Positions 1 to 5,414 of a stretch of 5,934 bases of DNA are shown here, piece by piece. Position 1 is the stretch's first letter, and every line of letters starts with the position of its first letter. Under the pieces are notes generated by a model. It ran no database searches. It saw only the letters and a program-made list of their open reading frames with translations, and was not told where the DNA came from. This DNA is from Deltaproteobacteria bacterium (GTDB taxonomy: Bacteria > Desulfobacterota_E > Deferrimicrobia > Deferrimicrobiales > Deferrimicrobiaceae), in the NCBI GenBank assembly GCA_023489025.1, contig JAMDCN010000034.1, forward strand, positions 1 through 5,934, in the 5' to 3' direction. The position numbers and the translations under genes are program-made.

Positions 1-736
1 CTGTCCGACGCCAGGATAAATACTCCCTGTCCCGCACATGGCGTATCCGCCCGTCGTAATCGATTTTTGCGACGAGGGTTGCCATATCCTCGGGACGCGG
101 CGCCCGGTCGACGATCATTTTGGAGCCGCCCTTTCGGATGCTCCTCGGAAGCCGGCTGAGGAGATCCTGGAGGGGTTGTCGCCTTTCGCCCCTCCGTCGG
201 AACGGCAATTTGTCGGCAAAGCGCCAGAAAAACCTCATCCCGCGGATGGTTTCGCGCACTCTCTGGAACCGCTCGGGCCGAGCGGATGGGATGTGATACG
301 GCTGGAACGAGCCGGCGTTTTTCCAGCCCATTGCAAGGGAAGCCATGAGAGTGACCGGTCCCGCGCTCAAATTATAAACATACGGGTATCCTTTTTCGGC
401 CAGGTCATTCAAGGCCGTTCTCATGATTTTCGTCATGAGCCCGCGATTGCGGTGGTCCGGGGCGATGACGAAATCATCGGGGTAGATCCCGGGGAATGTC
501 CGTGCCGGGATGCCGGCTTCCCATCTTACGCCGAACATCCCCCTCATCCCGACGACTTTTCCGCCGCAAAGCGCCAAGTAGATCAGGGGATCGTCCAAAT
601 ACGGGTTCCGTTCGTATTTCCACTCCAGATAGGAAGCGTTTAAATCCGAGCGGGGGCTCCACAAATGTTTCTGGAGTTCCACGACCTCGTTCTTGAAAGA
701 GGGTTGGTACCTCACGATTTCATAATCGCTCGTCAT
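1..736 (-). CDS. GNAT-family acyltransferase, probably tandem-domain (C-terminus cut by window edge)
   Basis: The 245 visible residues begin at ATG 736-734; the 3' end lies left of the window. GNAT enzymes transfer an acyl group from CoA, or in some families from an acyl carrier protein, to an amine or other acceptor. Residues about 53-70 look like the beta strands before the cofactor site (LIYLALCGGKVVGMRGMF). Residues 90-107 carry motif A, with APDHRNRGL followed by a helix (P93, R96, R98, G99), the pyrophosphate-binding turn. Near residues 36-45 is YLEWKYERNP; at the visible end, residues 239-243, is a matching YLSWR. This suggests a second GNAT copy begins there, so the protein would be much longer than a usual single GNAT domain. 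The gene overlaps the upstream carrier gene by 17 bp in another frame, implying translational coupling; only a weak GGAAA precedes the start. The fold call is firm; donor and acceptor are unknown. Confidence 0.85.
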   Translation of the reverse strand, partial: MTSDYEIVRYQPSFKNEVVELQKHLWSPRSDLNASYLEWKYERNPYLDDPLIYLALCGGKVVGMRGMFGVRWEAGIPARTFPGIYPDDFVIAPDHRNRGLMTKIMRTALNDLAEKGYPYVYNLSAGPVTLMASLAMGWKNAGSFQPYHIPSARPERFQRVRETIRGMRFFWRFADKLPFRRRGERRQPLQDLLSRLPRSIRKGGSKMIVDRAPRPEDMATLVAKIDYDGRIRHVRDREYLSWRRT

Positions 737-995
737 TTTCCGCGCCGCGAATCTCATTGGGGATGGTTTCGATGAAGTTCAGGATGTCCGCGACCGTGTC
801 CCACTCCTTCGAGGGATCAAGCGTCGTCAGGTCAAGTTTCGAGTTTGTTTCCTTTTCGATCCACAGGGCCAGCCGGAAGAGGGCCAGCGAGTCGATCAAC
901 CCGGAACTTATCAGGGGAGTGTCGTCTTTCAATTCGAAACCGGGATCCGGATTGCCCTCCTCCAGGAGATCGACGAGTCGATCGCGCAAGGACAT
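720..995 (-). CDS. Stand-alone acyl carrier protein
   Basis: This 91-residue protein has the size and layout of a phosphopantetheine-binding carrier. The attachment motif S-G-L-I-D-S-L-A-L at residues 31-39 puts the modified serine at Ser36. Helix 2 follows (about 36-50), then WDTVADILNFIE (about 65-76) matches helix 4. The tail after residue 80 is polar. The start at ATG 995-993 gives the correct carrier length; a longer in-frame reading upstream overlaps the ligase and adds no carrier-like sequence. It begins 16 bp after the ligase stop and overlaps the next gene by 17 bp, so it is probably the dedicated carrier of this operon rather than the fatty-acid synthase carrier. Its ribosome site is weak (GGCGG-like), consistent with coupling to the ligase. 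It most resembles DltC-like and peptide or polyketide-type small carriers; which acid it carries cannot be read from the sequence. Confidence 0.9.
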   Translation of the reverse strand: MSLRDRLVDLLEEGNPDPGFELKDDTPLISSGLIDSLALFRLALWIEKETNSKLDLTTLDPSKEWDTVADILNFIETIPNEIRGAENDERL

Positions 996-1011
996 ATCGC
1001 CGCCGCGCCGC

Positions 1012-2538
1012 TTATCGAAATAATCGGCGGATGTCGACCGGCTCAAGGAGCCCGCACTTTCGGGCCACGTCGGAACGGTTGACTTTGCCGCGGGAGGTGC
1101 GGGGGATCTCGTCCAGGAGATACCAGCGTTGAGGCATCTGGTGCTTCCCCAGGTGCCGCCGGAGCCAGTCCACGAAGGTTCGCAGGTTTTCATCGCCTGC
1201 CGCTTTCAGGACAAACGCCATTCCGACGTTTTCTCCGAGCAAGGGGTCCTCGAAGCCGAAGGTGCATACATCGACGGTTTGTTCCCAGCGTTCGGCAACG
1301 GAGTCGATATCCGCCGGATAGACTTTCATTCCACCCTTGTTGATCTCCTCGCGCTCACGGCCTCTTAGATAGAGCAAGCCGCGATCGTCCACAATGCCGA
1401 TGTCCCCGGTAAAAAACCAGCCTTGGGACACGACTTTCCCGGTGAGATCGTCCCTCCCGAGATATCCCTTCATCAATGCCGGCGTATTGATCCAGACGTA
1501 CCCCGCCTCCCCCGGGGGACACTCTTGCGACATCGCCGGAGGACTTTCCGTATTCCCCTGTTTCAGGATTTTGATGACCGCACCCCACGGCTCGCCGATC
1601 AATCCGTCTTCCGGGGTGAAGTCCGGCACCGTGGTGCCTGCAACCCAGCTGCCCGTTTCCGTGATGCCGTAGGAATTGAACACCTCCCTGGTCCCGGTCC
1701 ATTTCTGCACTTCCTTCCAGAGGAATGCCGACAGGGGGGCGGAGCCGCAAAAAACGCGCTCCAAAGCGTCCGACTGCGGCGGTTTGGCCGTCTTGAGGGC
1801 AAGGCGCCAGACCGTCGGGACGGAGGACATGAAGGTTATTCCATTCTCGTCCAGCAAGGTTCCCAACCGGAGGATCACTTCGGGCTTGAAAGGGGGAAGG
1901 ATGTAGAGGTCCTGGCCCGAAAGCCAGGGGAACAGGCAATTGCAGATCAATCCGTGGCCGAAATGGGTGGGAAGAAGGCAGAGAGTTCGACGGAATTTCC
2001 CGATGCCGAGGGACTGCCGGAGGCTCATCCATCGGGCGCGAAGCGATCTGTGGGTATGGACGACGCCCTTGGGGTCGCCGGTCGTCCCCGAGGTGAACAG
2101 GATCAAGGCGGGCTTATCGAGGGAAAGGGAATTGCCGGGAAAGAATTTCGCGGCGACGGCAGGGCCCGTTTCGGCGGCATTGGACATATCGAGGATACGG
2201 ATCCCCAGGCCGGAAAGACCGCTCGCGATCGACTCGTCAGGGTCCCCAAGCCAGAGGGAATAACGCGGCGCGGCCGCGCGCGCCAATGTTTCGACCTCGA
2301 ACTTCGTCAGCCGGGGATCGATCGGGACGATGCAACCGCCCAGGCTCCAGACCGCCAGGAGATCGACGAAAAATTCGGGCGTGTTTCCATAATGGAGGAA
2401 AACGAGATCGGAATCCGACATGCCTTGACTTTGCAGATAGGCGATGCCCTCGGAGTAACGACGCAGGATCGAGGTCCCTTCCCATCGTCGACCCGTCAAA
2501 GGCTCGATCAGATTCCCGACCCGCAAATCGAGGAACAT
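1012..2538 (-). CDS. AMP-forming acyl ligase (ANL superfamily acyl-CoA synthetase / acyl-ACP ligase)
   Basis: This 508-residue, full-length adenylate-forming enzyme activates a carboxylic acid with ATP to an acyl-adenylate and then passes it to a thiol, either CoA or a carrier protein. The superfamily core motifs are present in order. They are the P-loop FTSGTTGDPKGV (148-159), LPTHFGHGL (189-197), NSYGITETG (288-296) and GWFFTGDIG (373-381). The hinge region LRGREREEINKGG (391-403) follows, then PRTSRGKVNR (479-488) with the catalytic lysine at K485. The start ATG 2538-2536 has a good Shine-Dalgarno sequence, GGAGGA. It is the first gene of the operon, with a carrier protein gene 16 bp downstream, so loading that carrier is the likeliest role. 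Plain acyl-CoA synthesis remains possible. No condensation or thioesterase domain is fused. The acid substrate cannot be predicted by eye. Confidence 0.93.
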   Translation of the reverse strand: MFLDLRVGNLIEPLTGRRWEGTSILRRYSEGIAYLQSQGMSDSDLVFLHYGNTPEFFVDLLAVWSLGGCIVPIDPRLTKFEVETLARAAAPRYSLWLGDPDESIASGLSGLGIRILDMSNAAETGPAVAAKFFPGNSLSLDKPALILFTSGTTGDPKGVVHTHRSLRARWMSLRQSLGIGKFRRTLCLLPTHFGHGLICNCLFPWLSGQDLYILPPFKPEVILRLGTLLDENGITFMSSVPTVWRLALKTAKPPQSDALERVFCGSAPLSAFLWKEVQKWTGTREVFNSYGITETGSWVAGTTVPDFTPEDGLIGEPWGAVIKILKQGNTESPPAMSQECPPGEAGYVWINTPALMKGYLGRDDLTGKVVSQGWFFTGDIGIVDDRGLLYLRGREREEINKGGMKVYPADIDSVAERWEQTVDVCTFGFEDPLLGENVGMAFVLKAAGDENLRTFVDWLRRHLGKHQMPQRWYLLDEIPRTSRGKVNRSDVARKCGLLEPVDIRRLFR

Positions 2539-2541
2539 GGT

Positions 2542-2547
2542 TCCTCC
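2542..2547 (-). promoter_or_regulatory. Shine-Dalgarno site of the acyl ligase
   Basis: On the minus strand this reads GGAGGA, three bases before the ATG at 2538-2536 (GGAGG to ATG spacing of 5). It supports this start and is much stronger than the sites before the two downstream genes, fitting a first gene followed by coupled translation. Confidence 0.75.
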
Positions 2548-2577
2548 AATGGCTGAAACGGATATCCAGCGCCTAGC

Positions 2578-2605
2578 ATGACAATAAAATTCAATACCCT
2601 GTCAA
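2578..2605 (-). promoter_or_regulatory. Putative sigma-70-type promoter of the ligase-carrier-GNAT operon
   Basis: The minus strand carries a perfect TTGACA (2605-2600) as -35 box. After a 16-bp spacer, TGTCAT (2583-2578) matches the -10 consensus at 4 of 6 positions. A transcript would start near 2571 and leave a short leader of about 30 bases before the ATG at 2538. The two boxes also contain an inverted repeat, TGACA-N16-TGTCA. The -10 box is weak, so this is a suggestion only. Confidence 0.35.
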
Positions 2606-2618
2606 TCGGAAACTTTCA

Positions 2619-2624
2619 TACAAT
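2619..2624 (+). promoter_or_regulatory. Possible -10 box for the lyase gene
   Basis: TACAAT matches the -10 consensus at 5 of 6 positions and sits 50 bp before the ATG at 2675, in the right direction. No convincing -35 box lies 16-18 bp upstream (the bases there read near ACCCTG), so the gene may need an activator or use a different promoter. The region 2539-2674 is the shared divergent promoter space for both transcripts. Confidence 0.25.
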
Positions 2625-2640
2625 TATTCAGCGAAAAGAA

Positions 2641-2660
2641 GGTTCGAAATCGGGCGAACC
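2641..2660 (+). repeat. Inverted repeat (6-bp arms, 8-base loop) just before the lyase ribosome site
   Basis: GGTTCG (2641-2646) and CGAACC (2655-2660) are perfect inverted arms around eight bases. The repeat ends four bases before the Shine-Dalgarno sequence at 2664. In RNA it could fold as a small GC-capped hairpin in the leader; in DNA it could be a regulator site. It is short enough to be chance, but its position is suggestive. Confidence 0.4.
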
Positions 2661-2663
2661 CCC

Positions 2664-2669
2664 GGAGGG
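2664..2669 (+). promoter_or_regulatory. Shine-Dalgarno site that decides the lyase start
   Basis: GGAGGG lies six bases before ATG 2675 (GGAGG at 2664-2668). An in-frame GTG at 2669 overlaps this site, so it cannot be used with it. ATG 2675 is therefore preferred and removes two residues from the longest reading. Confidence 0.75.
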
Positions 2670-2674
2670 TGACG

Positions 2675-3535
2675 ATGGTCGACGCATCGCGGCGGACAAA
2701 ACGGAAAAATTTCGCAAAGGGAGAAGTGTTCCCGGTCATCGGGGTGTACGACGTCTTCTCCGCTTCCCTTTCCGCAAAATATTTTGACGGGATTTTCGTC
2801 AGTGGATTCAGCTTTGCCGCCAGCCATTACGGATTGCCCGATATCGGGCTTATTTCCTGGACGGATATCGTGGGTCTTGTTCATCGAATAAGAACGGTCC
2901 TCCCCGATCCGTATATTCTCGTCGATATCGACGACGGCTATGCCGACGTGGAGGTCGCCTGCCACGTCGTTTCCCTGCTGGAGTCCGCGGGAGCTTCCGG
3001 GGTCGTCATGGAAGACCAGAAGAGACCAAGGCGATGCGGGCATCTGGACGGGAAGCAGATATTGAATCTTGACGAATACGTGACGAAATTGAGGAAGGTG
3101 CTGGACACCCGTCGATCCTTGGATGTGGTGGCCCGCACCGATGTTACGGAAGTCGACGAAATCAGGAAACGCGCGACGGCTTTTGCAGAAGCCGGCGCCG
3201 ATGCCATATTGGTCGACGGAATCGGGGACCTCTCCCTGATCAGGGAATTGTCGGGAAAGATCGACAAGGCGTTTGCATTCAACCAGATTGCCGGAGGGAA
3301 ATCCCCTTCGTACGGTTTTCAGGAATTGAAGGATGCCGGGGTATCGATGGTTATCTACAGCACCCCCTGCCTCTTCGCGGCGCAATCGGCGATCGATCAT
3401 GCGATCCGGGCGATAAAGGGGAATCATGGACATCTATCGGGAAAGGGGGAAGGCGCCGTCACCATAAAAAATTGCAATGCCATCCTGGAGGACAATCTCA
3501 GGAGAAGGGACAATGGAGCGAACCCCTTCAAGTAG
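2675..3535 (+). CDS. Isocitrate lyase / PEP mutase superfamily enzyme (C-C lyase-like, 2-methylisocitrate lyase relative)
   Basis: This 286-residue protein matches the length of single-domain members such as PrpB. Members bind small 2-oxo- or dicarboxylates with Mg2+ and make or break C-C or P-C bonds. Visible superfamily elements are S43-G44, the substrate-binding turn before G53-L-P-D-I-G, and V-D-I-D-D-G (83-88), giving the metal-binding Asp pair D84 and D86. E-D-Q (113-115) comes next, then the mobile loop R119-R-C-G-H123 with C121 as the likely general acid, R154 in ARTD, and N203 in the F-N-Q-I-A-G-G-K-S-P stretch. The C-G-H loop is typical of lyases; true PEP mutases have an N-S loop instead, so phosphonate synthesis is unlikely. 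Two positions differ from PrpB: S-G-F replaces S-G-G, and L-V-D (D181) sits where PrpB has a Glu. The substrate is therefore uncertain. It is read divergently from the acyl-ligase operon and may supply or consume its acid. Confidence 0.88.
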   Translation: MVDASRRTKRKNFAKGEVFPVIGVYDVFSASLSAKYFDGIFVSGFSFAASHYGLPDIGLISWTDIVGLVHRIRTVLPDPYILVDIDDGYADVEVACHVVSLLESAGASGVVMEDQKRPRRCGHLDGKQILNLDEYVTKLRKVLDTRRSLDVVARTDVTEVDEIRKRATAFAEAGADAILVDGIGDLSLIRELSGKIDKAFAFNQIAGGKSPSYGFQELKDAGVSMVIYSTPCLFAAQSAIDHAIRAIKGNHGHLSGKGEGAVTIKNCNAILEDNLRRRDNGANPFK

Positions 3536-3590
3536 GCAGGCAAGCCTCCCTTAGGAATCAAAAACCATATTTATCCGCTACAGAAATTAA

Positions 3591-3626
3591 CCATTAATGG
3601 ATGAATTGGGAAAATATTTTCCTAAT
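3591..3626. repeat. Two adjacent palindromes in the AT-rich spacer
   Basis: CCATTAATGG (3591-3600) is a perfect 10-bp palindrome. GGAAAATATTTTCC (3609-3622) is a perfect 14-bp palindrome that extends to 22 bp (3605-3626) with one G-T mismatch. Their centres are 20 bp apart, about two helical turns. They lie in the 255-bp space (3536-3790) between the lyase stop and the lipoprotein start. Possible roles are a dimeric regulator site for the lipoprotein gene or a hairpin at the lyase transcript end. The stem is AT-rich with no T-run, so a classic terminator is unlikely. No gene or RNA is apparent in the rest of this spacer. Confidence 0.5.
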
Positions 3627-3673
3627 CCAATTGATCGCATGAACGGAAGGGAATCTTCGTTTGACATGCGGGC

Positions 3674-3702
3674 ATGACATAACTTGTTGAATTATTTATA
3701 TA
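3674..3702 (+). promoter_or_regulatory. Putative sigma-70-type promoter of the lipoprotein gene
   Basis: ATGACA (3674-3679, 5 of 6 to the -35 consensus) is followed by a 17-bp spacer and TATATA (3697-3702, 4 of 6 to the -10 consensus), in the most AT-rich stretch of the window (3661-3720 is 21 of 60 G+C). The leader to the TTG start would be about 80 bases. Several overlapping AT-rich hexamers could serve, so the exact boxes are uncertain. Confidence 0.3.
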
Positions 3703-3779
3703 AATCACACTTACGGGTTGGGATTTTAATGATTGGTATAGGCCATGCTTCGTCTGGACAGGCTGCACAACACCACGAC

Positions 3780-3784
3780 GGGAG
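3780..3784 (+). promoter_or_regulatory. Shine-Dalgarno site supporting the TTG start of the lipoprotein
   Basis: GGGAG ends six bases before TTG 3791. This spacing, together with a complete signal peptide that begins exactly there, supports the non-standard TTG start. The nearest upstream ATG (3745) is in another frame. Confidence 0.7.
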
Positions 3785-3790
3785 ACCTCG

Positions 3791-5320
3791 TTGAAAAAAC
3801 TCACACTCCTGCTTGTTGCATTCCTTCTCGCCGGTTGTGGTGGAGGCGGGGGAGGGGACGCGACCAATGGATCCGTTCCGGTTATCGAAGTTGCCGCTCC
3901 CACTGCAATAGATATAAACGGGGCGACATTGAACGGTGACGTTATTCCAAACGGTCTTTCGACCCAGGTTTGGTTCGAGTATGGACCGGATCCTTCTCTG
4001 TCGAGTTTTGCCGTTACAACTCAGCAATCCGTCGGTTCGGGATTGACCAAGGAGCAGGTCTTCGCGCAAGTTGGCGGGCTTGCTGAAAACACCAAATATT
4101 ATTATCGGGTTTGCGCTTCGAACTCGAAAGGGGAGTCAGATAGTTCCGTCGCAAGTTTTACCACCTCATTTGTCGGGGTCGCTCCCGCGGTCGCCACGCT
4201 GGCGGCGACCGCGGTCGGGGCGAACACCGCCACCCTGAACGGCAACGTGACGCCCAACGGTCTGCCCACCGACGCCTGGTTCGAGTGGGGGACCGATTCG
4301 GCACTATCGTCTTTCGGCAGTACGGCGTCGCAGTCGGTGGGTTCAGGGACCACCGGCCAGCCGGTCAACGCTGCACTAACGGGGCTTGCCGCCGGGGCTG
4401 CGTATTACTACCGGGTGGCGGCGACCAATTCGGCGGGGACGTTGAAAGGGACGATCCTCGCCTTCACCCCAAGCGCGGCGCCCGCGGTTTCCACCGTTGT
4501 CGCCACATCGATTTCCGCCACGGGCGCGACGCTCAACGGCAACGTGACCCCGAACGGGCAGGCGACGGCCGCCTGGTTTGAATGGGGGACGAGCGCGACC
4601 TTGAGCAGTTACAACACGACGACCTCGATGTCCGCCGCCGGCGGCACGTCCGCCCAGCCGGTCACAGCCCCGCTGACAGGGTTGTCCGCCGGCGCCACGT
4701 ACTACTTCCGCGTCGCGGCCGGCAACGCCACCGGGACGTCCAAGGGCTCCATCCTGCAGTTCACGGCGTCCGATCCGTCCCCGTTGGTGACCGTGTTCTC
4801 CGACGATTTCAGCGCCGACACCACGGGAAGTTATGTGGTTTTTACATCCTTGGGAACCGGAACGTTCACCTATGATCCTTCCGGGCAAAACGCGAAGGTC
4901 ATCGCCGGGAATGGTGAAACCGTGATATTCAGCAGGCTTTTACCGACACCAACGAATTATTCAGGGGTCTTTTCACTGGATTTCTCTCCGGCGTCGGATT
5001 ATGGGAGCGGCGGGAATGTCGCGATTCGCGTGATGGATACGCCTACAACCTATTATGAGCTCTCGACAAAAAATGCTTCGGTAAGAAAAGTCCGGAAAGG
5101 AGTAGCGGTAGATGAAGTGGCGTTCCCGTTTCCGTATTCCCAGGGTGGCACATATCCCGTCAAGATCACTTTCAGCCCGGCGGTTACGACCGTTGAGGCA
5201 TTCGGAGGAACGGTCGATCTGATAAAGAACGACAGTGCCAACCCCATCGTCTATTTTGAGGTCGAGTCGACGCAGCAGGATGCTTATTATGACAATATCA
5301 AGCTGGAAACGGCGCCTTGA
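3791..5320 (+). CDS. Outer-surface or periplasmic lipoprotein with three FN3-like modules and a C-terminal beta-sandwich-like domain
   Basis: This 509-residue protein begins at a TTG codon. Residues 1-16 form a lipoprotein signal peptide: K2-K3, a leucine-rich core, then lipobox L-A-G-C with the lipidated cysteine at C16. A glycine run (17-22) follows as a flexible tether. Three modules of about 99 residues span roughly 30-127, 131-228 and 230-327. Each has ATLNG-x-V-x-PNG, WFE(Y/W)G, a G-L-x-x-x-x-x-Y-Y-(Y/F)-R-V strand and a closing F-T, the fibronectin type III-like pattern common in secreted bacterial proteins. Residues about 331-507 form a different domain, starting V-F-S-D-D-F and ending D-A-Y-Y-D-N-I-K-L. 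It resembles concanavalin/LamG-like jelly-roll domains, suggesting carbohydrate or surface binding, but I see no catalytic motif. The second and third modules are clearly richer in G+C than the rest of the gene. No enzymatic function can be assigned; an adhesion, binding or scaffold role is inference. Confidence 0.85.
   Translation: MKKLTLLLVAFLLAGCGGGGGGDATNGSVPVIEVAAPTAIDINGATLNGDVIPNGLSTQVWFEYGPDPSLSSFAVTTQQSVGSGLTKEQVFAQVGGLAENTKYYYRVCASNSKGESDSSVASFTTSFVGVAPAVATLAATAVGANTATLNGNVTPNGLPTDAWFEWGTDSALSSFGSTASQSVGSGTTGQPVNAALTGLAAGAAYYYRVAATNSAGTLKGTILAFTPSAAPAVSTVVATSISATGATLNGNVTPNGQATAAWFEWGTSATLSSYNTTTSMSAAGGTSAQPVTAPLTGLSAGATYYFRVAAGNATGTSKGSILQFTASDPSPLVTVFSDDFSADTTGSYVVFTSLGTGTFTYDPSGQNAKVIAGNGETVIFSRLLPTPTNYSGVFSLDFSPASDYGSGGNVAIRVMDTPTTYYELSTKNASVRKVRKGVAVDEVAFPFPYSQGGTYPVKITFSPAVTTVEAFGGTVDLIKNDSANPIVYFEVESTQQDAYYDNIKLETAP
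3878..4771 (+). repeat. Three tandem FN3-like module repeats inside the lipoprotein gene
   Basis: The ATLNG codons recur at 3923, 4229 and 4526, a period of 306 then 297 bp. Modules two and three are closest: for example 4241-4260 and 4538-4557 agree at 18 of 20 bases, and both contain WFEWGT. Module one is more diverged in sequence (WFEYGP) and poorer in G+C. This pattern suggests a later duplication, or homogenisation, of modules two and three. Confidence 0.75.
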
Positions 5321-5414
5321 CCTTCCCTGTGCAAACGAATTTCCGGCGCGTGATGTCGTGAGCGGCACGGTTCGAGGGGCAGCTCGATGGGCTGAACCAC
5401 GGCCTCGCTTGGCG

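Noticed and set aside
38..643. Plus-strand open frame of 201 codons over the GNAT gene
   Set aside because: It is antisense to a frame with clear GNAT motifs, its protein is rich in Pro/Arg/His without a recognisable domain, and it has no convincing ribosome site.
1423..2556. Plus-strand open frame of 377 codons opposite the acyl ligase
   Set aside because: It is a long shadow caused by high GC at third positions of the ligase. The ligase frame has all core motifs; this one reads as Arg/Gly/Pro-rich sequence with no domain.
2624..3433. Minus-strand open frame of 269 codons opposite the lyase
   Set aside because: It is antisense to the lyase gene, whose motifs and ribosome site are unambiguous; the translation shows no family resemblance.
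2675..3535. PEP mutase starting phosphonate biosynthesis
   Set aside because: The mobile loop reads R-R-C-G-H, the lyase form, and no phosphonopyruvate decarboxylase or other phosphonate gene is present in the window.
3661..3666. Perfect TTGACA as a -35 box for the lipoprotein gene
   Set aside because: The bases 16-18 bp downstream (around 3683-3690) do not resemble a -10 box; ATGACA at 3674 with TATATA at 3697 has better spacing.
3703..3790. Cyclic-di-GMP-type riboswitch in the lipoprotein leader
   Set aside because: The leader is short and I could not find the conserved paired stems or the usual purine-rich core motifs of that class.
3833..3857. G-rich run as a G-quadruplex or phase-variable tract
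   Set aside because: It is explained by the glycine tether after the lipobox. The longest G run is five bases, too short to be a likely slippage tract, and most G runs are only two bases long.
4376..4888. Minus-strand open frame in the GC-rich FN3-like modules
   Set aside because: It is Arg/Gly-rich low-complexity sequence from the antisense of the repeats, with no supporting motif.
5369..5398. GGTTC...GAACC inverted repeat with inner CGAG...CTCG between the convergent genes, as a bidirectional terminator
   Set aside because: The stems are short with unpaired bases between them and there is no T-run on either strand, so a Rho-independent terminator is not supported.
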